A model generated the notes under the pieces. That model searched no databases. It was given only the letters and a program-made list of their open reading frames with translations, and was not told where the DNA came from. Made by a program: the position numbers and the translations under genes. From an uncultured Prevotellaceae bacterium (GTDB lineage: Bacteria; Bacteroidota; Bacteroidia; Bacteroidales; Bacteroidaceae): DNA of 54,509 bases. The stretch's first letter is position 1, and every line of letters starts with the position of its first letter. The stretch lies in the NCBI GenBank assembly GCA_946186505.1, contig CAMHNI010000021.1:1-54509 (forward strand), in the 5' to 3' direction. Shown here piece by piece: positions 18,649 to 27,068 of the stretch.

Positions 18649-20607
18649 ATGAAAAAATTGTTTCTAACAGCACTATTGGTAATGCTGACGGCCTTGACGA
18701 CTATGGCACAGGAATTTGACTTCGACTTCAAAGAGATGGACTACACGCCGGAGCAGACAACGTTTCAGCTGTTTGCACCCGCAACCGCAAAGTCGGTGAA
18801 GGTACGCATCTACAAAGAAGGGCAGGGCGGTCGTGCCCTGAAGACCGTCGCTATGAAAGCCTCGCTCGCCGGAGATGGTAAGGGAGGATCGCTATGGACG
18901 GCAAAGGTCAAAGGCGACTTGATGGGCCGCTTCTATACATTTGACACTGGGCACGGTGAGACACCAGGCGTCTTTGCCAAGGCTGTCGGGGTGAACGGAC
19001 AGCGCGGAGCCATCATCAACGAAATGAACACGTGGCCTGATGACTGGTGCTGCGACCAGCATCCTGTTATCAAGTCGCCTGCCGATCTCGTTGTCTATGA
19101 GCTTCACCACCGCGATTTCTCTGTAGCCCGTCCCGATGCGAAGTATCCCGGCAAGTTCCTCGCGCTCACCGAGCCGTGGGCCATCGACCATCTGAAACAG
19201 CTGGGCGTCAACGCCGTCCATATCCTGCCCAGTTATGACTATGGCTCTGTCGATGAGACACGCCTTGACCAGCCGCAGTATAACTGGGGCTACGACCCTG
19301 TGAACTACAACGTGCCTGAGGGCGGATATTCCACCGACCCCTACGACCCCGTCTGCCGCATCCGAGAGTTCAAGCAGATGGTTCAGGCGCTCCATAAAGC
19401 CGGTATCGCTGTCATCCTCGACGTGGTCTATAATCATACCTACGACATAGAGCATTCAAACTTCCAGCGCTCCTATCCGGACTACTATTATAGAAAGACC
19501 CACCCCCAGCCCCTCCCTGCGAGGGAGGGGAGTGAATACTCCAACGGCAGCGGCTGCGGCAATGAGACGGCCTCCGAGAAGCCGATGATGCGGAAGTTTA
19601 TGATTGAGTCAGTGAAATACTGGTACAATGAGTACCGTGTTGACGGCTTCCGCTTCGACCTGATGGGCTGTCACGACATAGAGACGATGAACGCTATCCG
19701 CAAGGCCTTGGACGAGCTAGACCCCTCTATCTTCATCTACGGCGAGGGCTGGAGTGCAGGACAGTGCGCCCTGCCCACCGAACAGCTCGGCGTGAAGGCC
19801 AACATCCCGCAGATGCCCCGTATCGCCGCTTTCAGCGATGAGATTCGCGATGCCATACGCGGTCCGTTTGACGACGATACCAAATGCGGTTGGTTAGGCG
19901 GTGCGCCTGACTGCGAGGAGAGCCTGAAGTTCGGCATTGTCGGCGGCATAAGCCATCCCCAGGTGGATATGAAGAAGGTGAACTACTCCAAGCAGCCGTG
20001 GGCCACCGAGCCTACCCAAATGATGGCCTACGTTTCCTGTCACGACGATATGTGCCTGGTTGACAGGTTGAAGGCCAGCATTCCTCACATTACGGAGGAA
20101 GAGCTGATTCGTCTCGACCTATTGGCTCAGACCGCCGTCTTCACCTCCCAAGGCGCGCCCTTTATGCTCAGCGGCGAGGAGCTGCTGCGCACGAAGCAGG
20201 GTGTGCATAACTCCTTCGAGTCGCCCGACAGCATCAACCAGCTCGACTGGCAGAACAAGGAGCGCTATCCACAGGTTTTCAAGTACTATCAGGACTTGAT
20301 TGCCCTCAGGAAGAACCATCCCGCCTTCCGCCTTGGCGATGCTGGTCTCGTGCGTAAGCACTTGGAGTTCCTCGACACCCCCTCCGGTGTCGTCGCCTTC
20401 CGTCTGAAGGACTACGCCGGTCGTGACGACTGGCGCAACATCATCGTCATCCTCAATGCCAATCCCGAAACGGCCACCGTCAGCATCCCCAAGGGTATGT
20501 ACACCGTAGTCTGCAAGGACGGCGAAATCAACGAACAAAGCAACCAGAAAATTTTCGGTCGCCGCACCACGGTCAGTCCGCAGTCGGCTTTAATTTTACA
20601 CGATTAA
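18649..20607 (+). CDS. pulA: Type I pullulanase (GH13)
   Basis: This 652-residue secreted enzyme hydrolyses alpha-1,6 branch points of pullulan and branched maltodextrins. The signal peptide ends near TMAQ (residue 21). An N-terminal CBM48-like domain (about 30-130) has TFQLFAPATAKSVKVRIYK. The barrel contains the type I pullulanase signature YNWGYDP (211-217). Catalytic residues are Asp337 (FRFDLMG), Glu366 (YGEGWSAG) and Asp466 (SCHDDMC). An odd proline-rich stretch (THPQPLPAREGSE, about 284-297) comes from an inserted palindromic repeat at 19499-19533, on the loop between YPDYYYRK and SNGSGCGNETASE, and leaves the frame open. The SusA-like gene follows after 12 bases, so the two form an operon. 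Confidence 0.94.
   Translation: MKKLFLTALLVMLTALTTMAQEFDFDFKEMDYTPEQTTFQLFAPATAKSVKVRIYKEGQGGRALKTVAMKASLAGDGKGGSLWTAKVKGDLMGRFYTFDTGHGETPGVFAKAVGVNGQRGAIINEMNTWPDDWCCDQHPVIKSPADLVVYELHHRDFSVARPDAKYPGKFLALTEPWAIDHLKQLGVNAVHILPSYDYGSVDETRLDQPQYNWGYDPVNYNVPEGGYSTDPYDPVCRIREFKQMVQALHKAGIAVILDVVYNHTYDIEHSNFQRSYPDYYYRKTHPQPLPAREGSEYSNGSGCGNETASEKPMMRKFMIESVKYWYNEYRVDGFRFDLMGCHDIETMNAIRKALDELDPSIFIYGEGWSAGQCALPTEQLGVKANIPQMPRIAAFSDEIRDAIRGPFDDDTKCGWLGGAPDCEESLKFGIVGGISHPQVDMKKVNYSKQPWATEPTQMMAYVSCHDDMCLVDRLKASIPHITEEELIRLDLLAQTAVFTSQGAPFMLSGEELLRTKQGVHNSFESPDSINQLDWQNKERYPQVFKYYQDLIALRKNHPAFRLGDAGLVRKHLEFLDTPSGVVAFRLKDYAGRDDWRNIIVILNANPETATVSIPKGMYTVVCKDGEINEQSNQKIFGRRTTVSPQSALILHD
19499..19533. 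repeat. GC-rich palindromic element inside the pullulanase gene
   Basis: CCCCTCCC and GGGAGGGG form an 8-bp stem around TGCGA, preceded by CCCACCCCCAG. It is translated in frame as THPQPLPAREGS, out of character with its neighbours. It resembles the elements at 21421-21530 and 47108-47251 in its CCCAnCCCC(C)TCC core. Confidence 0.8.
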
Positions 20608-20619
20608 ACTTATACAACT

Positions 20620-22614
20620 ATGAAACAGAGACTTATACTATTAACCGCCCTTGTGATACAAATGCTAACTATGAGTGCAGCAAAGAAAACTGTGATTGAT
20701 CGTATCGAACCTACCGACTGGTTTGTCGGCATGAAGAACCCGACGGTTCAGCTGATGGTCTATGGTCAGGGCATTCGCGATGTCCAGAGCGTCACCACCG
20801 ACTACCCTGGGGTCGTCATCGACAGTCTGGTGCGCCTCGATTCGCCCAACTATCTGCTGGTTTATATGAACCTGCGTGACGCCCAGCCCGGCACGATGAC
20901 GCTGAAGTTTGACAAGCAGAAGGTGAAATACCAGCTGAAGCAGCGCGAGATGAGCGGCGACAAGCGTATGGGTTTTACCAATGCTGACGTGCTCTATATG
21001 CTGATGCCCGACCGCTTTGCGCAGGGCCAGGGGCATAACCCGCAGGTAAAGGGTATGCGTCCATATAAAGAAGACCGTTCACAGCCCTCACTGCGTCATG
21101 GTGGCGACCTCAACGGCATCCGTGAGCACTTGGACTACTTCTGTGACCTCGGAGTGACGGCTCTCTGGCTGACGCCCGTCCTTGAAAACGACTCGCCCGA
21201 CAATGAAAACGGCTTCTCGACCTACCACGGCTATGCCACCACCAACTATTACCGCGTGGATCCCCGTTTCGGCACCAACGACGACTACCGCCGCCTCTGC
21301 GACGAGGCTCATGCCAAGGGACTGAAGGTGGTGATGGACATAATCTTCAACCACAGCGGCTTCGAGCATCCGTGGACGGCCGATATGCCAAGTAAGGATT
21401 GGTTGAATGTGCAACGGAAAGCCTCCCCAAGCCCCTCCAAAGGAGGGGGTGTCAAGTTACATGATACCAATGACACTTCTGCTTCTTTAGGTAATCAAAC
21501 ATCCCCTCCCTTGGAGGGGCTTGGGGAGGCTTCCTACATCCTCACCAGCTACAAGCTGACGCCTGTGAAAGACCCATACGCCTCAAAGATTGACCTGCGG
21601 GAGACGGTGGAAGGCTGGTTTGTGCCCACGATGCCCGACCTGAACCAGCATAATCCCCACCTGATGCGCTATCTCATCCAGAATTCCAAGTGGTGGATAG
21701 AGACCGTCGGCATCGACGGCATCCGTATGGACACCTATCCCTATGCTTACGCCGACGCGATGGCCGACTGGATGAAGGAACTTGACGTGGAATATCCCAA
21801 CTTCAATACCGTTGGCGAGACTTGGGTGACGGAACCGGCCTATACGGCGGCTTGGCAGAAGGACTCGAAGCTCTCCAAGGAGAACAGCTACCTAAAGACC
21901 GTGATGGATTTCTCGTTCTACGACAAGATTAACCGTGCGGCTACCGAAGAGACTGACGGATGGTTTGCCGGTTTGAACTTGCTCTATAACTCGTTCGTTT
22001 ACGATTATCTGTATCCTAATCCTTCGAGTGTCATGGCCTTTATCGACAACCACGACACCGACCGTTACCTGAAGAACGGCCAAGACACACTGATGCTGAA
22101 GCAGGCGCTGGCCCTGCTGCTCACCGTCAACCGCATACCCCAACTGTACTACGGTACGGAAATCCTGATGAACGGCACCAAGGAAGTGACCGACGGCAAT
22201 GTGCGCAAGGACTTCCCCGGCGGATTCCCCGGCGACTGGCATCGCTCGGCCGACGGCCGCTTGCAAGGCAAGAACGCCTTCACGAAAGAGGGACGCACGA
22301 AGGCCGAACAGTCGATGTTCCAGTGGCTGAGCCGCCTGCTGCACTGGCGCCAGAACAATCCTATTATCATTAAGGGAAAGCAGACGCAGTTCATTCCCTA
22401 TGAGGGTGTCTATGTCGTTGCCCGCCAGTATCAAGGTAAGACTGCTTTAACGGTTCTTAACGGAACGACAAAGCCTGCCACCATGCAGGTGAAGCGTTAT
22501 CAGGAGGTTATCGGCACTGCTACTCGTGCCCGTGATGTCCTCACTGGCCGCTATTTCGACCTCTCCACAGACCTGGAGCTGAAGCCCCGCCAATCGCTGG
22601 TTCTTGCTTTCTAA
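20620..22614 (+). CDS. susA: Neopullulanase / cyclomaltodextrinase-type GH13 (SusA-like)
   Basis: This 664-residue secreted enzyme, probably periplasmic, cuts maltodextrins into smaller products. A signal peptide covers about residues 1-20. An N-terminal immunoglobulin-like domain (about 25-120), typical of neopullulanases, leads into the barrel at MLMPDRFAQG. Catalytic residues are Asp371 (GIRMDTYPYA), Glu400 (VGETWVTE) and Asp479 (DNHDTDRY). Residues about 266-305 (ending TSPPLEGLGEASY) are encoded by a composite inverted repeat at 21416-21535, in the domain B loop after DMPSKDWLN. Without this insert the length would fit SusA of Bacteroides (about 617 residues). The substrate loop is nearby, so activity may be altered. 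It is the last gene of the pullulanase operon. Confidence 0.93.
   Translation: MKQRLILLTALVIQMLTMSAAKKTVIDRIEPTDWFVGMKNPTVQLMVYGQGIRDVQSVTTDYPGVVIDSLVRLDSPNYLLVYMNLRDAQPGTMTLKFDKQKVKYQLKQREMSGDKRMGFTNADVLYMLMPDRFAQGQGHNPQVKGMRPYKEDRSQPSLRHGGDLNGIREHLDYFCDLGVTALWLTPVLENDSPDNENGFSTYHGYATTNYYRVDPRFGTNDDYRRLCDEAHAKGLKVVMDIIFNHSGFEHPWTADMPSKDWLNVQRKASPSPSKGGGVKLHDTNDTSASLGNQTSPPLEGLGEASYILTSYKLTPVKDPYASKIDLRETVEGWFVPTMPDLNQHNPHLMRYLIQNSKWWIETVGIDGIRMDTYPYAYADAMADWMKELDVEYPNFNTVGETWVTEPAYTAAWQKDSKLSKENSYLKTVMDFSFYDKINRAATEETDGWFAGLNLLYNSFVYDYLYPNPSSVMAFIDNHDTDRYLKNGQDTLMLKQALALLLTVNRIPQLYYGTEILMNGTKEVTDGNVRKDFPGGFPGDWHRSADGRLQGKNAFTKEGRTKAEQSMFQWLSRLLHWRQNNPIIIKGKQTQFIPYEGVYVVARQYQGKTALTVLNGTTKPATMQVKRYQEVIGTATRARDVLTGRYFDLSTDLELKPRQSLVLAF
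21421..21530. repeat. Composite inverted-repeat element inside the neopullulanase gene
   Basis: Two copies of a palindromic unit of about 42 bp (21421-21463 and, inverted, 21490-21530) flank a 26-bp spacer. The outer 18 bases, GCCTCCCCAAGCCCCTCC, pair perfectly with the far end. Each unit is itself a small hairpin (CCTCC/GGAGG). The whole stretch is translated as about 40 extra residues without a stop. The units match the elements around the chromate-transporter start at 47108-47251, including the trailing GTTACATG. Confidence 0.9.
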
Positions 22615-22640
22615 CTCATTTCCCTATTGTAAACTTTGGA

Positions 22641-22673
22641 TTTGCCGTTTGCCGCAAAAATTTATTAACTTTG
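22641..22673 (+). promoter_or_regulatory. Orphan consensus promoter
   Basis: TTTG at 22641-22644, 21 bases, then TAACTTTG at 22666-22673 matches the promoter consensus, but no gene follows for 420 bases. A transcript would run straight into the inverted repeat at 22700-22794. Confidence 0.55.
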
Positions 22674-22699
22674 CAAAAGAAAAAGAGCAATGAGTGACA

Positions 22700-22794
22700 G
22701 ATGACGGATGACAGATGGTTTTTGGAAAAGCCATGCGTACGTGCGCATATATGTACGCTATTAATTTCAAATATTCTACTGTCATCTGTCATCT
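22700..22794. repeat. Long imperfect inverted repeat downstream of the orphan promoter
   Basis: AGATGACGGATGACAGATGG on the left faces ACTGTCATCTGTCATCT on the right (22778-22794). Between them is a nested pair, GCGTAC and GTACGC. The RNA could fold into one extended hairpin, either a small RNA or the end of a degenerate mobile repeat. Confidence 0.6.
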
Positions 22795-22800
22795 AAGATT

Positions 22801-22888
22801 ATAAAGTCATAGACTTAGGCATGTTAAATTGCCTACTTTGCGTTGCTAACTCACCCAGTTAGTGATGCTAAATTGTTCACTTAGTAAG
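22801..22888. repeat. Degenerate 22-bp array upstream of the operator
   Basis: Four consecutive 22-bp units can be laid out (22801, 22823, 22845, 22867). Two start GCTAA and several contain their own small palindrome, for example AAGTC-ATA-GACTT and CTAACT-CACCC-AGTTAG. The period equals that of the array at 44594-44835. Confidence 0.45.
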
Positions 22889-22908
22889 GCCATATTAAAG
22901 TCGTGAAC

Positions 22909-22920
22909 GCAAACGTTTAC
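22909..22920. promoter_or_regulatory. LacI-family operator before the 1257-residue protein
   Basis: GCAAACGTTTAC has one mismatch to the palindrome at 9096-9107 and 11531-11542. Its centre is 84 bp upstream of the centre of the -7 box at 22995-23002, one and a half to two helical turns further than at the other sites. It suggests the next gene belongs to the starch regulon. Confidence 0.65.
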
Positions 22921-22972
22921 GGGGCATAATTGTTAAATTTACACTTTACGCAAAATTTTTTTTAAAAAAATG

Positions 22973-23002
22973 CTTTAGTTATAAAAAAAATGTGTATCTT
23001 TG
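22973..23002 (+). promoter_or_regulatory. Promoter of the 1257-residue protein gene
   Basis: TATCTTTG at 22995-23002 is a good -7 box. Upstream, TTTAG at 22974-22978 is a weak -33 match. The A-rich leader before the ATG at 23097 is about 87 bases. Confidence 0.6.
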
Positions 23003-23096
23003 CGCCATAAACCGAAGTTGCAGTCTCAAAAACTGTAGTCTGACGGTACCAATAACGTTATTTTATATACTTTTTTTATTCTAAAACTTAAAGCTT

Positions 23097-26000
23097 ATGA
23101 GATTGAAAAAACTACTCGTTCTGAGTGCGCTCTGTCTGTCTTTTGGCAGTGCAATGGCTGCCATTGTAGATGGTGTACGCGTAAAGCCAGTTCCCTCTGC
23201 CACGCAGGGGTTCGCGGCAAGTGAGACGACCGACACTTACTTCTATCTGTACAATGTCGATGCCCAAGCCTTCTTTACCGAGGGCAACTCTTGGGGAACT
23301 CAGGTAAGTCTTGGATCTACAGGTTTGAAAGCTGCTTTCATACTTGATGGTGAAGGACCTGCTTATCTTTTTAACGATTATTCACTTGCTAAGAAGGCTT
23401 GGAAGCAGGTGTTCTTCGACAATGAGAATGCTATGTTCGTTGACCACAATGGTCAGGCTAACTATCGTTGGGGCGTAGAGGACAATGGCGAGACATTCCG
23501 CCTCTATGCTGCTGGCGAGGAGGATGGTAACCCTGGTTGGGATACTACTATCGACGAAGAGACTGGTGAGGAGACAGAGCATCCCGCTTACCGTGAGGGT
23601 ATGTACATGGGTTGGGTAAAGGGCAGCTCCAGCACTGCTTGTGTACCCTATTTGCCTGTTGCTGATGAGAATTGCATCAACTGGGCTTTCGTAGATGAAG
23701 AAGTGTATTCTGCTTTTATTGCTGAGATTGCGGTTTACGAGGCAGCAGAACAGTTGAAGAAAGCTATTGATGAGGTTAGTTCCAAGGGTTTCACCGAGAC
23801 AGCGACCTATGAGGCTCTCTATGCCAACGAGGCTGCCACGAAGGAAGAATTGGAAAAGGGTATTCAAGATTTGAACGCCGCATTTGTCGAGTGGGGTAAG
23901 TCTCACGCTTCTGTTGAGAATCCTGCAGACATGACTTCAAAGATTGTAAACCCGCACTTCGACAACGGCGACTGTACTACTGGATGGAGCGGTGACGCTT
24001 TTGGACGTGGAGGCGCGGTTGCTGACGGTGCAGAGCACTATAGCAAGAATTATGACACTTATCAGAAGATAACAGATCTGACTCCTGGTATTTATGCTAT
24101 TGGAGTGAATGGTTTTTACCGTTCTGGTGGCTTTGGCAATGGAGAAGCAATTAAGCACTGGTTGGCTAAAGACGAGGCGTCTAAGTATGCCAAGTTTTAC
24201 GGAAAGGTAGGCGAGAACTATTATGAGGTGCCCATCGCCAATGTGTTTAGCGGTGCACAGACCGAGCAGCAAAATGTGGGCGATGTTGAAGTGACCTATA
24301 CTGATCCTGAGACTGAGGAAGATGTAACCGTCTATGCTCCCAACACCATGGTGGCAGGAGATCACTTTTTCCATAACCTAAATCAGTATGCTAACAAGCT
24401 GTTGGTAACTGTTGACGAGTCTGGTGTGCTTACTTTCGGCGTGAAGAAGACCACGCAGATTGGCGAAGATTGGTCTTTGTTCGATGACTTCTCTTTGGCT
24501 TATTATGGTGCTGGTGCTGACGCTTGTCAGCTGATGCTCGATGAGACTTTGAAGAATCTCGGTGAAGTGACCATTGATGAAGGTACGGTCTATACACAGG
24601 CGTACCTGACCGCTTACACGGACGCTATGTCTGGCGAGAAAACTGCTAACAACCTGGAAGAGCTGAATGCAGTCCTCGGTGGTCTGGCCACTGCCAAGGA
24701 TGACCTTGAGAAGAATATTGAACTGTGGAAGACTTGGCAGACAAACTTGGAAGATGCCTATACTAAATATGGTACTGATTCAAAGTATCAGGATCTCAAT
24801 GCTACGGGCGACCTTACTGACTATCATGATATGGATATGGCTGCTGATGGCGGTCCTGGTATGGAGACCATCTTGAGCGAGCACAAGTTGACCAATGAGG
24901 AGCTTGAAGCTGAGATTCAGAAGGTTGCCGACATGGTTCAGGCCATCATCGATGAGTTGAAAGCTACTCAGCACAATGACGGTGACGACATGACTGACTT
25001 CATCACCAATCCTGGCTTTGATGAAGACAAGGACATCAATTCTGGTAAGGCTGAAGGTTGGACTATTGATAGCAGAGGCGGCGGTAACGTCACACGTGGA
25101 CCTCTCGGTCAGGGTAACAAGGACTTGATGGAGGGCGCTCTTGGCTATATGAACTACTGCTTCGAGGCATGGCACAGTTCAGACTTTGATGTCTGGCAGG
25201 AGATTACTGATCTGCCTAAGGGTATGTATCAGTTAGATGTCCAGGGTTATGTTCGCTATGAAGGTGAGATGAGTGGTAATGGTGACGCTGCTATCGAAAT
25301 ATGGAACAGAATGGGCAACGAATGGGATGATAACTCTCAGGAAATACCCGCTTCTCCAATATCTCTGTATATGAACAATGCTCAGTCTAAGTTCCCCAAC
25401 ATCTTCTCAGACCCGAAGCCTGAAGATAAGGAATATGTTACCGTTGAAGGTTGGACAAAGAACACGGACGCAGCAGGAAATGACTGGCCTAACTCTATGG
25501 GCGGTGCTGCTCAGGCTTTTGGTTGGGGACTCTATAAGTCAACAGCATACGGTCTGATTGCCAAGAAGGGCGACACCTTCCGTATTGGTGTGAAGGGTAA
25601 GACCGATAAGGGCTGGTGGTGTATCTTTGATAGTTTCAAGCTGACCTATCGCGTACCGACCGCTGAGATGGTAGGCCCGATCCTGAAGGAAGAGCTTGAG
25701 AAGCTTGACCTGACCCAGCCTATGGGTAGCAATGTGTTTGAGCAGGTCTCTAAGGTTAAGGAGGCAGCCCAGGCTGCCATTGCTTCCAACGATGGTGAGC
25801 AGATGTTCGACGCTCTTGTTGAAGTCTATAATCTGTCTGAGGCAATTTCTACTTCTGTAGAGCTGTTCGCATCGCTGAATACTGCCAACGAGAATCTGGC
25901 TTCTGCCATTTCTAATTCTCAGGCAGCCACTGCTACGAAGAGTGAAGCTAATGCGCTGAATAAGAAGATTTCCGACGGCATCGAAGGTCATAGCATTGCT

Positions 26001-26870
26001 GACGAAGAGGTCGAGGGCCTGATGAGTGAGATTGCAGAAGCGGTTACCAAGCTGGGTCTGCCCGATGGTTATGAGAACGCTACTGACGCTAAGCCCGTTG
26101 AACTTGCTGTTATCGTGAATCCTTCGTATGATGAGAACCTCAGTGGTTGGAAGGGTACAAATGCCGGACGTTCGTCTGAACAGTATAACGGCGGTGCTAC
26201 CTGTGCTGAAATCTTCGGTGCCAACTACGACTACTATCAGGAGATTGCCGGTCTTCCCGAGGGTACTTATAAGGTAACTGTACAGGCGTTCTATCGTCTG
26301 GGTCCTGCCAAGGATGACTATACCGCTTATGTTGCTGATCCCACATCTGGCAACCATGGCTTCCTGTATGCTTCGGCTATCAACGGTACCGACACCCTGA
26401 CCAGTTCTAAGGCTCTTGTCCGTCTGGCAGCCGAGGCTACCGAGGGCGAGGTTTACGACCAGTATGTCTATTGTAAGGATCCTTCTGAGGAGGGTGCCGG
26501 TGACGGTCTCTTCGTTCCTAACTCTATGATTGGTGCTTCCTACGAGTTTGATGGTGGTAAGTACAATAATGAGGTGTATGTCAAGATTGGTGCTGGTGAC
26601 ATCCTGCGCGTCGGTCTGAAGAAGACCACCAACGTGACCGATAACTGGACTATCTTTGACAACTGGCAGATCTTCTACCTTGGTAAGGACAGCTCACAGG
26701 CAGCTGACGGCGATCCTTCGGCTGTTGAAGGTATCATGGCTGACGCTGTGACCACCGAGTTCTTCAACCTCAATGGTGCCCGTATCAGCAAGCCCGGTAA
26801 GGGAGTTGCCGTTATGAAGCAGATGATGAAGGATGGCAGCGTTAAGGTTCAGAAGGTAACCATCAAGTAA
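23097..26870 (+). CDS. Very large secreted modular protein with three binding-like repeats
   Basis: The function of this 1257-residue protein is not known. A signal peptide ends near SAMA (residue 21). Three long modules start with an NPxF/Y motif: NPHFDNGDCTTGW near residue 285, NPGFDEDKD near 638 and NPSYDENLSGW near 1007. In each a YQ/WQEI line (YQKITDLTPGIYAIGV, WQEITDLPKGMYQLDV, YQEIAGLPEGTYKVTV) and later a WxxFDxF/W strand suggest a beta-sandwich binding fold. Helical linkers rich in Ala and Glu separate them. The C-terminus (FFNLNGARISKPGKGVAV) resembles the ending of the 632-residue protein. The operator at 22909 ties it to the starch locus; glycan capture outside the cell is the simplest guess. 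Confidence 0.7.
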   Translation: MRLKKLLVLSALCLSFGSAMAAIVDGVRVKPVPSATQGFAASETTDTYFYLYNVDAQAFFTEGNSWGTQVSLGSTGLKAAFILDGEGPAYLFNDYSLAKKAWKQVFFDNENAMFVDHNGQANYRWGVEDNGETFRLYAAGEEDGNPGWDTTIDEETGEETEHPAYREGMYMGWVKGSSSTACVPYLPVADENCINWAFVDEEVYSAFIAEIAVYEAAEQLKKAIDEVSSKGFTETATYEALYANEAATKEELEKGIQDLNAAFVEWGKSHASVENPADMTSKIVNPHFDNGDCTTGWSGDAFGRGGAVADGAEHYSKNYDTYQKITDLTPGIYAIGVNGFYRSGGFGNGEAIKHWLAKDEASKYAKFYGKVGENYYEVPIANVFSGAQTEQQNVGDVEVTYTDPETEEDVTVYAPNTMVAGDHFFHNLNQYANKLLVTVDESGVLTFGVKKTTQIGEDWSLFDDFSLAYYGAGADACQLMLDETLKNLGEVTIDEGTVYTQAYLTAYTDAMSGEKTANNLEELNAVLGGLATAKDDLEKNIELWKTWQTNLEDAYTKYGTDSKYQDLNATGDLTDYHDMDMAADGGPGMETILSEHKLTNEELEAEIQKVADMVQAIIDELKATQHNDGDDMTDFITNPGFDEDKDINSGKAEGWTIDSRGGGNVTRGPLGQGNKDLMEGALGYMNYCFEAWHSSDFDVWQEITDLPKGMYQLDVQGYVRYEGEMSGNGDAAIEIWNRMGNEWDDNSQEIPASPISLYMNNAQSKFPNIFSDPKPEDKEYVTVEGWTKNTDAAGNDWPNSMGGAAQAFGWGLYKSTAYGLIAKKGDTFRIGVKGKTDKGWWCIFDSFKLTYRVPTAEMVGPILKEELEKLDLTQPMGSNVFEQVSKVKEAAQAAIASNDGEQMFDALVEVYNLSEAISTSVELFASLNTANENLASAISNSQAATATKSEANALNKKISDGIEGHSIADEEVEGLMSEIAEAVTKLGLPDGYENATDAKPVELAVIVNPSYDENLSGWKGTNAGRSSEQYNGGATCAEIFGANYDYYQEIAGLPEGTYKVTVQAFYRLGPAKDDYTAYVADPTSGNHGFLYASAINGTDTLTSSKALVRLAAEATEGEVYDQYVYCKDPSEEGAGDGLFVPNSMIGASYEFDGGKYNNEVYVKIGAGDILRVGLKKTTNVTDNWTIFDNWQIFYLGKDSSQAADGDPSAVEGIMADAVTTEFFNLNGARISKPGKGVAVMKQMMKDGSVKVQKVTIK

Positions 26871-26919
26871 GTTGAAAAAACTATTTAATGCAGATTAATA
26901 ACTCTGACAACCAGTAAAT

Positions 26920-26964
26920 GGGGACTGGGGGCGGCCTGAAGAGCCGTCTCCGGTTCCCGTTTTT
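26920..26964 (+). terminator. Terminator of the 1257-residue protein gene
   Basis: A GC-rich imperfect hairpin (GGGGACTGGGGGCGGC facing GCCGTCTCCGGTTCCC around a 7-base loop) is followed by a run of T. It marks the right end of the starch locus. Confidence 0.85.
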
Positions 26965-27068
26965 CTAACTACCATGAGAGAATAACACTTTATGACTGCT
27001 TTTTCAGGCGGTTAACCTAAATAGAAAATTCGAAAATATAACATATATAATCATAAAAACCTAAAAGT

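Larger units (their letters stand above)
22615..23096. other. Long intergenic region with orphan promoter, hairpin, 22-bp array and operator
   Basis: These 482 bases hold no convincing protein gene. In order they contain an orphan promoter (22641-22673), a long inverted repeat (22700-22794), a degenerate 22-bp array (22801-22888), an operator (22909-22920) and the promoter of the next gene (22973-23002). The first ATG after the orphan promoter (22690) opens only four codons. Confidence 0.8.

Noticed and set aside
19499..19533. Frameshift or sequencing error in the pullulanase gene
   Set aside because: The frame is intact on both sides and the odd peptide is exactly covered by a palindromic repeat that recurs elsewhere.
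22690..22704. Short leader peptide after the orphan promoter
   Set aside because: The frame has four codons, no sign of regulated codons, and no gene close behind it.
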